From assembly GCA_963556255.1 (NCBI GenBank), contig OY744608.1:26791420-26855419 (forward strand): a stretch of DNA of 64,000 bases, read 5' to 3'. This DNA comes from Allolobophora icterica (lineage: Eukaryota; Annelida; Clitellata; Crassiclitellata; Lumbricidae). Every line of letters starts with the position of its first letter. Within the stretch, counting starts at the first letter, position 1. Positions 26,073 through 35,909 of this stretch are shown here, piece by piece. The translations under genes were made by a program, and so were the position numbers. The notes beneath the pieces were generated by a model. That model was not told the DNA's origin and made no database searches. It saw only the letters and a program-made list of their open reading frames with translations.

Positions 26073-26085
26073 CTCTCCTCCCACC
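26073..26085 (-). promoter_or_regulatory. Polypurine tract
   Basis: GGTGGGAGGAGAG directly abuts the 3' LTR on the minus strand, the expected primer for plus-strand DNA synthesis. Confidence 0.8.
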
Positions 26086-26247
26086 AAGAAGAAAGCCGAA
26101 GCCCTCTTCGGGTAAGGGTTTTTTTTTTTTTTTTTTTTTTTTTAACTAAACATTCTTTTAATTAACTAAAACATTATTATTCACCCTGGTGAACCATGAT
26201 AAACATTTTTACACGAGAACAACAGTAAACGCAAAGGCGTAATGAGT

Positions 26248-27000
26248 TTAGTAAGATTGCCATTCATGGAGAAGGCCATCAAAGCCACAGTCGACCTCTT
26301 CAAACGGCATCGGCGACCAGTCAACAGGCGGCAGAAGTTCCGACGAGGATTGCCTTGCCAGGTACGAGTTACGAATCAGCGACTCCGGACAAGTTGGCCA
26401 AAGTTTCTGTGTCTCCAACAGGAATCGATCCCACGGCCATTGGGTGGCCCACTCATCCGCCATGCATTCCACTCCTACGACCGCTTCAGACGGACAGTCC
26501 TGTGCCTCCTGATACTGAAGGGGGAAAGCCGAAGCGGAAACTTCAAGGTCCAGCGCAGGCAACGAGGTCCAATCGGCCTGCAGCTCTTCGTCCAAATTTC
26601 GGGTTCCTTTGAAGACCGACACGTCTGCTGTGACCACGTCCCCCGATAAAATAGGAACCGTAGCTGGTACTGGCGTGGCATCGTCCGGTTCGTTCAGGAA
26701 GTCCAAGTAGGAGCTAAACGAAACGCTGTCTTTGTCGTCACCGCACGTCACCCCCAAGGGCGACCCCAACGAAGCACTAGGGTTGACCGAGGATGTGACC
26801 TCACTCACCATGCGCACTAGTATCGGGTGCACACGGCGTTTATGCTTCCTCATAGCATCCAAAGACGACAACATGACTCCACATTCGTCACACAGGACAG
26901 GAGCTGTGCGTGGCATCTTTCGTCCTTCCTCTTCAACGATCTTCAAGCGAGTGACGCTTTGAATGACTGATTGTGTTGATCTCCACCAGCTGGCGAACAT
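26248..27000 (-). CDS. Extra 3' ORF of the gypsy element with a C2H2 zinc finger
   Basis: This 250-codon ORF lies between pol and the 3' LTR, where some LTR elements carry env or accessory genes. Residues about 37-58 (VLCDECGVMLSSLDAMRKHK, then RRVH) have the spacing C-X2-C-X12-H-X4-H of a classical C2H2 finger. The rest is acidic with many Ser, Asp and Glu and several Trp. There is no signal peptide or membrane segment, so it is not an envelope protein. A likely internal start is MPRTAP just before the finger. How it is translated is unknown; a spliced RNA is possible. I know no family name. Confidence 0.65.
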   Translation of the reverse strand: MFASWWRSTQSVIQSVTRLKIVEEEGRKMPRTAPVLCDECGVMLSSLDAMRKHKRRVHPILVRMVSEVTSSVNPSASLGSPLGVTCGDDKDSVSFSSYLDFLNEPDDATPVPATVPILSGDVVTADVSVFKGTRNLDEELQADWTSLPALDLEVSASAFPLQYQEAQDCPSEAVVGVECMADEWATQWPWDRFLLETQKLWPTCPESLIRNSYLARQSSSELLPPVDWSPMPFEEVDCGFDGLLHEWQSY

Positions 27001-27196
27001 CGGTTACAACCACTACGCAGACGCAGCCAAGCTCAGCCTGTATTTTTCGCCAGAGCGCCGGCGAACAATCTTTCAGTCCTACCATGGTGAAACAGCCCGA
27101 CGCTCGCAATTGTTCGCCAAGCTGCTGGCGAACATTTCGTAGTCTTTCAGTGTGTACTAGCGATCCAGCTTCACAGGTAAGTTCGCCGGGCATCAC
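26933..27196 (-). CDS. Small ORF upstream of, and overlapping, the zinc-finger ORF
   Basis: An 87-codon frame starting MMPGELTCEAGSLV, with LRNVRQQLGEQLRASG and a hydrophobic CVCVVVVTDV block. It overlaps the 5' end of the C2H2 ORF in another frame and contains five GGCGAAC/GTTCGCC heptamers. It may be a first exon of the 3' gene or a chance ORF. Confidence 0.35.
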   Translation of the reverse strand: MMPGELTCEAGSLVHTERLRNVRQQLGEQLRASGCFTMVGLKDCSPALWRKIQAELGCVCVVVVTDVRQLVEINTISHSKRHSLEDR

Positions 27197-27290
27197 CCAG
27201 CAAGATCGCCGCCGTAATCGGCAAGGAGCACCCCGACTACGCCTCGGTAAGAATTTATCTCACCGACACACCAACTGCCCATGGTTGCAG

Positions 27291-30200
27291 CTACTGAAAT
27301 CGGGTGGGTTTTCTTATCACCCGTCGTGGTCTCGACGGCTCACAGGGCTCGTCCGGCGGCGGTTCCGGAGTCGGTTCCGAGACCCCCGGGTCATCCTCCG
27401 TTGAAGATACATCATAAGCCTTCAGCTTGTCTATATGAGTTATGAACGGCTGCGTTTTCTTCGAACGTTGGACCAAATAATTCACCGGCCCACATTGCCG
27501 CAGGATGTGGAAAGGACCCGAGTACATTTTTGTCCACTTCGGACTCCGCCCTTGAAACCTGCGAGGTGAAAACCACCACACTTTATCTCCTGGTTTGAAA
27601 GCGACCGGACGAACTCGAAGGTCATAATCGTGCTTCCGGCGTTCCGCAGCCTTTTTTAGCGATTCCCGAACTTCTCGGTAGGCTGTCTCCATTCTTCTTG
27701 CCATGTCCTCCACATAGTTAACGTAGGTGGTTTCAGCAGACCAGGCTGAAGCGGGCCTTCCGTATACCAAGTCGATGGGAACACGCGTTTCGCGTCCGAA
27801 GAGTAGATAGTTGGGTGAGTATCCGGTCACCTCATGAACGGAGGCCCGGTAGGCGCCCAACACATAGGGTAGAAACTCGTTCCAGTCCCGCTGATGGCTG
27901 CTAACAACCTTACCTATCATAGCGTTCATCGTGCGATGAAAACGCTCTATGAGCCCGTTACAACTCGGGTGATAACTGCTTGTCCTCACCTTGTCTATAC
28001 CTAGTAAGCGACAAAGCTCCTTAAAAAGGTGGCTTTCAAAATTTGTACCCTGATCCGTGAGAATTTGTAGGGGTGCCCCATACCGGACAATTACTGTCTC
28101 TACCAGGGCTTTGGCGACTGAGGTAGCCTCTTGGTTATAAAGTGGCGCTGCTTCTACAAATTTTGTAAAGTTATCCATGATTGTAAGGATGTACTGGTGC
28201 CCCTTACGACTGCGTGGGTGTGGTCCGGTTATGTCTATGGACAACCGCTCCCATGGTTCCCCGGTGGGCAAAGGCTGTAAAGGGCCTTGCTGCGGAGGCT
28301 TACCTCTCCGATATTGACAACACTGCGGACAGCGTCGACAAAACCGCTGCACCTCTTGCGACCATCCAACCCAGTATGCCCTTCTCCTAATTTGCATCCT
28401 AGTCCTACGGACCCCTAAGTGCCCACCAGTTAATCCAGTATGCGCTAGCCTGAGAAACCCTTCACGTAGAGATTTCGGCAATAGCAACTGTTCAACTCCA
28501 TCTATGCGCTTCCTGTACATTACTCCGTCTTTCATGCACAAGCTTTCTTTCTGGTGCCAGTACACCTTAACAGTCGCGCTCTCATGCAGTATTTCAACAA
28601 GGTCAGGTACTCGTCCTCCTTCCTCTAACCACTGGCGTACTATCCTTAAGTCATGATCCTCTCTCTGTGCGTTCAGAATAGGATCGCTATTCTCAGCCGT
28701 CGGTTCTGGCGTTGCAGTCACAACTTCCCTAGTGGCAGCTACAGCCAGCACTTCATCCTCGGCTCCGCACTGCCTACACGGCTTTCTCGAAAGGGCGTCA
28801 GCGTTTCCATGACGATGCCCCGGCCGGTGCAGGATCTCGAAATCAAATTCAGCCAATCTCTCCAGGCACATACCTTGCTGTCCTATAGGCTCTGGCGTCC
28901 TTTGTAACCATCTAAGTGCAGCATGGTCTGTCCTCAACACAAAATGTCGGCCTAGCAGATACTGCCTATAGTACTTAGTGAAGTAGACAACAGCTAATAA
29001 CTCTCGCCTGGTAACGCAGTACCGCTGTTCAGCTGCGGAAAGAAGCCGACTGCCATATGCTATCACTCTCTCCTCTCCATCAATATTCTGTGAAAGCACA
29101 GCCCCAATTCCGATGTCAGACGCATCGCAGTCTAACACGTAAGCCATTCCTTCCTTAGGCAGCGTCAAGACCGGCGCCGTCGTCAACAACGCCTTAAGGC
29201 GGTCGAATGCCTCCTGGCATTCTTCAGTCCAAGTAAACACATGACCCTTCTTAGTTAAGGCAAACAAAGGAGCAGCCAGCGTCGAAAAATCTCTAACAAA
29301 TTTCCTGTAATAGGAGCAGAGGCCTAAAAATGCACGAACCTCTCTTAATTTACTAGGAACCGGCCACTCAGTAACTTCAGAGATTTTCGACGGATCCACT
29401 GTCACTCCATCTGGCGACACTATATGTCCCAGGAAACCAACCGTTCTGCGTAATAGCCGGCACTTACTCGGCTTCAGCTTTAAATTCGCCTCCCTCAGCC
29501 TTTGCAGTATTTGTTCCAACCGCTCTAGATGCTGATCGATGTCTTTACCAAAAATGATAACATCATCCAGATACACAAGGCACGTTTCAAAATTCAACCC
29601 AGAAAGGACAAGGTCCATAAGTCTTTGAAACGTCGCCGGAGCGTTACACAATCCATAGGGCATCACAGTCCACCTAAATGTTCCTCTCCGAGTGACGAAA
29701 GCAGATTTATCCGAATCCTTCGGATCCAAACCAACCTGGTGATATCCGCTTCGGAGGGCCAGCGTACTGTACCAGCTAGCCCCTGACAGCGCATCCAAAC
29801 ACTCGTCACAACGAGGCAGAGGATACGAATCCTTCTTCGTCTTCTCATTTAGGCCTCTATAATCGATGCAAAATCTCATCGATCCATCCTTCTTTCTTGC
29901 TAAGACCACATTGGCCGCCCACTCGCTAGCTGCAGGCTCTATGATCCCATCTGCCAGCATCTGCTGCAGTTGGTTATCTATCACCTCTCTATACGCAAAA
30001 GGTTGCCGTCTCAGCGGTTGCCGCACAGGAGCAGCACTCCCTGTGTCTATACGATGCATTGCAGCCGATGTCCTTCCAATGTCTCGTTCATTCTGCGAAA
30101 ACACATCATGGTATTCATCCAACAACTTACTCAAACGTTCTCTCGCATCTGCCGGCACTTCCTCTGGGATGTCACTCATCAAAACATCCTTGACACCTGT

Positions 30201-32072
30201 GGCCTCCTTACTTACCTTATCTTCCATCCTATGTTCACGAGATTGTACATGTACTGGGTGCAATCCCCCTAATGGCTTATCTTTTTCTAGCTTGACTACT
30301 TCCTCCGTCAAATTAATCACGCGGATTTGCGGTGTGCCAGCGCCCTCCCCTACAAGTACTCGGGCAACATGGACTCCCGGCTGAAGCTCTCTGGCTTCAG
30401 TCATCCAAGCCTGTGCCGTCTGGTTCAAATCCAAATATAGGGTTTTTGCGCTGATATCTTGTTGGCACTTCGGCGGAACAATTACCTCTTCCGCGACTAT
30501 CACCCGTCTGCACCATGCAGATCCATTACCTTTAACTAGGGGAATCCTCTTCCGCCCAACAAAGAGTGCACCAGTCCCAAAACCCAAGCGACAGCGGTGT
30601 TGTCGAAGAAAGTCCATGCCCAGCATTGCCTCAACTATCTGGTCAGAAACTAAAAATGTTGTAGTTAAAGCAAACCCACGCCACATCTTAAGTGGTACCG
30701 TGACCTCTCCTAGGACATTAATTTCCGTCCCGTTAGCAGCCATCAAGCAGCGAGTACAAGGTTTAAGTTCTAACCCTACAACAGCTGACAAAGGCACGAG
30801 GCTCACCTCCGAACCGGTGTCGATGAGGCACAGCTGGGTCCTTCCTTCGATGGATCCCCGAATGTAGATTGCGTTGTTGCTGGCTCTGTTGGATGTCCGA
30901 GAGCGCGTGGTGTGGTTCACTGCGGTGTCCTCGACTGCGACTTGCTCCTCCGGTCCGGCGGTGGTGGCGTTAGGAGTGCGATTGGCGAACCGTCGTCGTC
31001 CCTGACGACAGTCCCGAACGATGTGGCCAGGCCGACCACACCCGAAGCAGACCGCTGTCCGGCCATAGGTAGGCCGGTTCGACGATGAGTTGGTGGCTCC
31101 TTGATTGGCATCGAGGTTCGATTCTTGGGGCCTCGACGCGTTGTTCGTCCAGCTCTCGAATTGTCGATCGATCCGTGCTTCGATCTCCCGTTGCCATCTC
31201 TTCTGCTCTTCCCTCTGCGTTGCCAGGAACCGGTCCAGTTGAGATTGGAGTTGACTTGCAGCGTCGGCCTCGGCGGTCCCGCGCACACGATTGGGCGGTG
31301 TCCGCCGATCCACCGACTCAGACGTTCTTTGGTAGGCTTCCAGTCGTAGAGCTGTGCGATATGCCTCATCTAGCGTCTTCGGCTCGCGTTCCCGAACTTT
31401 CAGCGACAGCTCTCGATCTCGTAAGGCCTCCAGGAAAGCGTCTTTCGCAACTATCTCGGTAGTCTCGTTCGATGGCACTGGGTAGGCCAGCACCACCAAT
31501 CTTCGTATATCGTGGAGAAGGGTACTCAGCGTCTCGTCCTGGCGTTGACGACGATAGTACAACTGCGCTCTGAAGGTTTCCGCTTGTCCTTCAGTGCCGT
31601 ATCGTTGTCGTAGACGCACCACAAGTTCTTCGTATGTGACATCGGGTTGCGAACCGAAGTCCCATAGCAGCTGGGTCGCCGCCTTGTCCAAAGCGCACCG
31701 CAGGTAATCGACCTTGTCCTCCGGAGTCCATGCATTGTGGCGTGCGCAGACTTCAAATTGTGTAAGGAAGGAGTCCAACGACCCCGTTCCGTCGAACTTC
31801 CCCGGCTTCATCGGTGCTTTTCGATAGCCCAGAACCATACCGGCGTTCTCCAACGGTTTTGGCGTACTCGGCAGCTCCCTTTTCATGCGCGACGGTTTCG
31901 GCTTCGTCGATCCCGGCTCGTCAAAGTCAATGCTTTCCAGCAGTTGGTCCGGGTCAAAGGTGGCCCTCCTCGACGTCTTGTTCGCCGCAGGGGTCGACGT
32001 ACTTGGCTGAAAGGGCGTCGGTTCTCCCACGTCTACTAACGAGTAAATTATCGTTCGCTCTTCGTCCGTCAT
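27291..32072 (-). CDS. Gag-Pol polyprotein of the gypsy element (RT motif A altered)
   Basis: A single ORF of 1,593 codons from ATG 32072-32070. The frame is open 11 codons further upstream but has no ATG there. Residues below count from that open frame start at 32105. In order: retrotransposon Gag domain (about 90-220), CCHC zinc knuckle CFGCGRPGHIVRDC (about 350), aspartic protease CLIDTGSE (about 430), reverse transcriptase with FCIDYRGLN and YLDD (about 845), RNase H (DCDASD near 993), and integrase with an HHCC zinc module (about 1224-1262) and catalytic Asp, Asp, Glu in DITGP, TDQGTN and IERFHR (about 1291, 1350, 1386). A GPY/F-like module is near 1530. There are no stops or frameshifts. 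The odd point is STLALRSGYHQV: motif A normally has Asp where Ala 783 stands (codon 29757-29759), so this copy should not polymerise. Confidence 0.95.
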   Translation of the reverse strand: MTDEERTIIYSLVDVGEPTPFQPSTSTPAANKTSRRATFDPDQLLESIDFDEPGSTKPKPSRMKRELPSTPKPLENAGMVLGYRKAPMKPGKFDGTGSLDSFLTQFEVCARHNAWTPEDKVDYLRCALDKAATQLLWDFGSQPDVTYEELVVRLRQRYGTEGQAETFRAQLYYRRQRQDETLSTLLHDIRRLVVLAYPVPSNETTEIVAKDAFLEALRDRELSLKVREREPKTLDEAYRTALRLEAYQRTSESVDRRTPPNRVRGTAEADAASQLQSQLDRFLATQREEQKRWQREIEARIDRQFESWTNNASRPQESNLDANQGATNSSSNRPTYGRTAVCFGCGRPGHIVRDCRQGRRRFANRTPNATTAGPEEQVAVEDTAVNHTTRSRTSNRASNNAIYIRGSIEGRTQLCLIDTGSEVSLVPLSAVVGLELKPCTRCLMAANGTEINVLGEVTVPLKMWRGFALTTTFLVSDQIVEAMLGMDFLRQHRCRLGFGTGALFVGRKRIPLVKGNGSAWCRRVIVAEEVIVPPKCQQDISAKTLYLDLNQTAQAWMTEARELQPGVHVARVLVGEGAGTPQIRVINLTEEVVKLEKDKPLGGLHPVHVQSREHRMEDKVSKEATGVKDVLMSDIPEEVPADARERLSKLLDEYHDVFSQNERDIGRTSAAMHRIDTGSAAPVRQPLRRQPFAYREVIDNQLQQMLADGIIEPAASEWAANVVLARKKDGSMRFCIDYRGLNEKTKKDSYPLPRCDECLDALSGASWYSTLALRSGYHQVGLDPKDSDKSAFVTRRGTFRWTVMPYGLCNAPATFQRLMDLVLSGLNFETCLVYLDDVIIFGKDIDQHLERLEQILQRLREANLKLKPSKCRLLRRTVGFLGHIVSPDGVTVDPSKISEVTEWPVPSKLREVRAFLGLCSYYRKFVRDFSTLAAPLFALTKKGHVFTWTEECQEAFDRLKALLTTAPVLTLPKEGMAYVLDCDASDIGIGAVLSQNIDGEERVIAYGSRLLSAAEQRYCVTRRELLAVVYFTKYYRQYLLGRHFVLRTDHAALRWLQRTPEPIGQQGMCLERLAEFDFEILHRPGHRHGNADALSRKPCRQCGAEDEVLAVAATREVVTATPEPTAENSDPILNAQREDHDLRIVRQWLEEGGRVPDLVEILHESATVKVYWHQKESLCMKDGVMYRKRIDGVEQLLLPKSLREGFLRLAHTGLTGGHLGVRRTRMQIRRRAYWVGWSQEVQRFCRRCPQCCQYRRGKPPQQGPLQPLPTGEPWERLSIDITGPHPRSRKGHQYILTIMDNFTKFVEAAPLYNQEATSVAKALVETVIVRYGAPLQILTDQGTNFESHLFKELCRLLGIDKVRTSSYHPSCNGLIERFHRTMNAMIGKVVSSHQRDWNEFLPYVLGAYRASVHEVTGYSPNYLLFGRETRVPIDLVYGRPASAWSAETTYVNYVEDMARRMETAYREVRESLKKAAERRKHDYDLRVRPVAFKPGDKVWWFSPRRFQGRSPKWTKMYSGPFHILRQCGPVNYLVQRSKKTQPFITHIDKLKAYDVSSTEDDPGVSEPTPEPPPDEPCEPSRPRRVIRKPTRFQ

Positions 32073-32164
32073 TTTCGCTCGAGAGAAGGAATCTTGAAAA
32101 GTCACTCACCAGTCGTCGAACTCAGTGAATTTCCGGCAAACAGTCTTTTTCCGAACAGAATCCT

Positions 32165-32185
32165 AAACCCGTACTTCTGGTACCA
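32165..32185 (-). promoter_or_regulatory. Primer-binding site
   Basis: On the minus strand, three bases after the 5' LTR, the sequence starts TGGTACCAGAAG. The opening TGG pairs with the CCA end of a tRNA, as expected for priming minus-strand DNA synthesis. I have not identified which tRNA. Confidence 0.75.
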
Positions 32186-32188
32186 ATT

Positions 32189-32893
32189 TGTCGCGTAACT
32201 ACTACTCCCAGGTGACCGGACTTCTCTAAGGTGTTTCCGATAAGGTAGCCGACGGCTCGTGTCGCGACCCAGGATGCCTCACGACCGTCGCTAATATCCG
32301 TTGAGTTCGACTTCAGCTTTTTGGCTGAAGATTTAAAATAAGAAAAGACCGTATTTCGCTGTAAAGTTAAACTCTTTTATTTCACAACGACCGAAATTCT
32401 TCTTTATTCGACACTGTACCTCAAATAATATATCAAACTAGCGCTTGATAACTTATAAAATCCACGAAGAGCTATATCAACGATTCAAACAGAGATCCAC
32501 TAGCGAACACAAGAAGAAGCAGAATCGAACAGAACGACGTCGAGAGAGAGAGCGCATGCTCTATACAATGTCCTTATATAGTGTATTTGGCGAACAACTA
32601 CCTATTGGCGAACATAGACCAAGCCAAGCGAACAAGCAAAGTTCGCCACCAACAGGCGAACCCTAAAGGCGAACAAATCTAAGAGTTATCTATCTAAACA
32701 TAGGCAAAAATAGTATACAAGTACGCCGGAAACGGCGTGGCGAAATTGTAACGTTCGCCACAACGGCCAATTGTCCTGTAGAACACGCAAAAGTTCGCCA
32801 ATGCCTAGGCGTACATACATAGTTCTTCAAGGCCTATTTCGGCCAACGAAACACCCGAAAGTTCGCCACACACGGAAACCTATTTCCGTCACA
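32189..32893 (-). repeat. 5' LTR of the gypsy element (705 bp)
   Basis: Near-identical to the other LTR, with the same GTTCGCC cluster and TATA box (about 32574-32580). It drives transcription toward lower coordinates. Confidence 0.95.
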
Positions 32894-33339
32894 GTATGTT
32901 TCTTTGTATTAGTTTTAAGGTTTCGATCGTTAAATTCTAGTCCAGATTTCACAGCTTTATACACAATGTAGGAGTACGCCTAATGGCGTCTAGTGAATTC
33001 GCCTCAAAGCGCAGGTATCGGGAAAAGATATGAGCTTTCATGCAATCGTTTGCCAAAGGAAGTCTGGGAACTTCGAAGCTGATACAGTGGTACTAGTCAA
33101 TTCCGTAGATGTAGACCAACGTTCGAGAAGGAATTAAATCTACACGTCTTTTTTAAAAGTTAGAATAAAATTAATAGGGCCTATATCTGGTGGGATTAAG
33201 CATGAGTGGAAGCCATGTCAGCAATTAGGTACCTATATGTCAAGTAAATGCTCCACTAATCTCGAAATTCTTTGCTTGCGTTTCAACTGCTCATATGTAG
33301 GCCTAATAGAACCCTGGTAGACCTAACGCATGCGTTCTA

Positions 33340-33618
33340 GTAAAACTCTTTTTGGCGTTCCCATTGCTCGCCCAAACCACTTTAACCACTGCTCATTTCT
33401 CACCTTCTCCTGTTACAGACTTACAGCAGTCAATTGTTGTTACCTTGGACCCACAGTTCTTCTCTAATCACATCTCCAATCTCTCGCGCTTCAGTTTCGT
33501 ACACATTCGTGACCTCCGTTATTCTTACTCTTTTGCGATAAGCCATTGCGATATTTCTCGATCTGCAAAACATACCGCACCACTACTTCTGTACAAGGGA
33601 CTGTACGTATTTTCTTGA
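33340..33618 (+). pseudogene. LINE reverse-transcriptase fragment
   Basis: The plus strand reads VTLDPQFFSNHISNLSRFSF and HIRDLR, the post-palm block of CR1/L2-type RTs (usually 'LDSxLSFxDHI..SxxFFHIRDLR'). It is short, without either end of an element. Confidence 0.6.
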
Positions 33619-35073
33619 GTGTTTCGTTTCTAGGAAGTGTAATTACATTTCCATCCGCTATTTAGCCCTATATGGTTGAAAGGTTTCTAGAACACTATTA
33701 ATCCGCTTCATTCAATTTGTTGCTCAGTACCTACCTGAGCGAATGTGGGGCTGTGGTAGATCGCAGCACTCTATCCTATACAAGTCTCTGGCAGCCATAT
33801 TGTTTATTTTGGGCTCGGTCAGTGTTCTCTCGATTGTGTATCTCTTACAGTATGATGTAAACCTTTACCAAATATACTAGGAAGAAACACCAGAAAGTAA
33901 GAAGCTGGTATTGAAGGTGTTTGATATGATAAACCCATTCTAAACAACAATTTCTCTTGGGATGTTGTCATTTTTTAACTCGCTAGTAAACTACAATCAT
34001 GTATCTACTGTTACACCCATTCTGTGAAGGTAGGCTACGTCTTCATTTAGGACGATGAAGCGATAGGCTATAACAGTGGAATAATTGGGGCCACCACTAA
34101 AACCATAGACTACCGTAATTTTCTGAACACATTTGCAATTTTTCACTGTAATATTTCAAATCCAACAATTCATGAAATTATTGATTTTAGCCAGTCACCT
34201 GTGCACAGTCAGAGCTTCAGTTTAAGAATGCACTGATATGAACAGATTGTGTAAGTGTTTTTTGTCACCATGTCAATCTAAGTTCATTAATTTGAGTAAT
34301 TAATACATTTCATAATGATCCGAACAGATTTATCTGCAAAACTTGTACCAACAGCTGATCACAAGTCTAAACTGCTAAGATGGCTTGTGAGTGGAATGTA
34401 CAAGTCGGCAAAGAAACTTTTCATTGCTTTGTACATGCGAAGGAACTGTAAGGGGTCATACATTTACGATGTCTTGAGGGTTTACCCAAATGTGGGCAGA
34501 GGAGGGTTGTGCCCAAAATGGACCCTGCTTCAAAATTTGGTACAGCCATCTCTCTACAGCCTGATCCATAAACACCAACTTCAGTCTTCTATGTTAGATC
34601 TAATTAGAGTGCCTTTGTAGGACATGGCAGCGTTGCAGTACTGTGGCACAGTTAGCCCAACTAGATTGAAAGTATAAAAGTATACTTGATGAAATGTAGA
34701 CGTCTGTGCAGTAAGATAGAATCCCCAAACTTATTTTTACAATGATGTAATACACTTATGGTAGAACTTCCAAAAGCATGAGAAGTTTTACTATTCTCAA
34801 CATATTCAATGTCAATTAAACAGTTTGACTTATATGAATGGATAATTAGCGAATAATAATAAGTAATGAAATGAAATATGAGGAATAACAACCCGCTGCA
34901 TAATGTTGCAAAGTGTTTTGCATCTATGCAAGTTTATGTGTGAACATGTTCTGCACTGCCTTTATGAACCTCTCCCTAGCTGACAGTAAAGCTGCTGTAT
35001 CATTGTTTGTTTCAGCTTTAGTTGATATTGAAAAGCAGTCTGAATAGTCATATTAACTAAGGACGTTGACTTG
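33619..35073. other. No confident gene; leader region of the small ORF at 35074
   Basis: AT-rich. A 101-codon ORF at 34315-34620 matches nothing I know. A good acceptor, TTGTTTGTTTCAG (to about 35014), lies ~60 bp upstream of the ATG at 35074, so a non-coding 5' exon may sit further left. Confidence 0.5.
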
Positions 35074-35307
35074 ATGGATTCCAAAGGCAGCTCACACTGT
35101 TTGGAAAATGAGAAGAAACTAAGAAGTCAACAGAAGGAAGAGGTCGAACAGCAAGTCAAGACATTACAAGAACTGGAAAGAGAACTTGGATCGCTTAAGA
35201 AAAACGCAAGAGTTTATGTTTGCCAACCAAATACTAAGATTTTCTTTGCAGCAAATGCTGATAAAGTAAGCCATGATACAAAAACAAAACTCAGAGAAAT
35301 CCAATAA
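35074..35307 (+). CDS. ASDURF-like prefoldin-type microprotein (77 aa)
   Basis: The protein is small, hydrophilic and helical: Glu/Lys/Gln-rich N-terminal coiled coil (about residues 13-40), then LGSLKKNARVY, then NTKIFFAA, then another helix. The block LxxLKKNxxVYxxxxNxxIFFxA matches human ASDURF, encoded upstream of ASNSD1, a prefoldin-like subunit of the PAQosome co-chaperone. The start is the ATG at 35074. A consensus AATAAA overlaps the stop codon (35304-35309), and the next gene is convergent, so this appears to be a separate short transcript. No ASNSD1 coding sequence follows within 600 bp. Alternatives: a retro-copy, or chance similarity of a coiled coil. Confidence 0.6.
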   Translation: MDSKGSSHCLENEKKLRSQQKEEVEQQVKTLQELERELGSLKKNARVYVCQPNTKIFFAANADKVSHDTKTKLREIQ

Positions 35308-35909
35308 AAATCATATGCCATAATTTTTTATTAGGAAATGTTTGGTTTATTTGTTATCTTGATCGTGGACAGTTGAAGAAACGGTGGAGTTTAGGGTGTT
35401 GCTCCAGTGGGGAACAGAGACAAAGTTCTATAAAGCGTAGAACATGTTAGTACATGTTCTTTGCACATTATTATGCCAGCTGCTAGTAATTCTTCTTTGT
35501 AGCAAAACTGAAGAAGAACTCAATTAATTTGGTATCCAACAACCATTTCTTCAATATTAACCTTTAGAGGCCATTGAAAACTGTATTGTGAGGTACTGGC
35601 ATTTCTAAAAATCCCCCAAGCCTGTCTGAGGGATCAAGAGATCTGCTCAGATAAGCTTAGGGACAGATCAGTTTATTACACCATTACTTTTTTGAGCAGT
35701 ATACTTCTTTAACAGCATACTACATTTACAACAGTTTCCTCAGATTAACTTAACACAACAACCCATTGTGCATATGCGTTACTATTGCATGCTAACATTC
35801 TGAAGCCAAAAATTTCCCGATCATCGGAAAGGAGTATCTGGCTGGACAGTGGGCTTGAAAGTCTTCGTGTAGACCATCTCTTTGAATGTTTTCCATAACT
35901 AATGTCCTG

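Larger units (their letters stand above)
25360..32893 (-). mobile_element. Complete Ty3/gypsy LTR retrotransposon
   Basis: A 7.5-kb element read on the minus strand: 5' LTR 32189-32893, tRNA-primer site, gag-pol, an extra 3' ORF, polypurine tract, 3' LTR 25360-26072. The TSD is GTAT (25356-25359 and 32894-32897). The LTRs start TG and end CA. They differ by one substitution I can see and one 8-bp tandem duplication, so the insertion is young. Domain order is Gag, CCHC, protease, RT, RNase H, integrase with a GPY/F-like tail, the order of Metaviridae. Confidence 0.97.

Noticed and set aside
34315..34620. 101-codon plus-strand ORF upstream of the ASDURF-like gene
   Set aside because: No family recognised and no clear link to the downstream ORF; left as unassigned.
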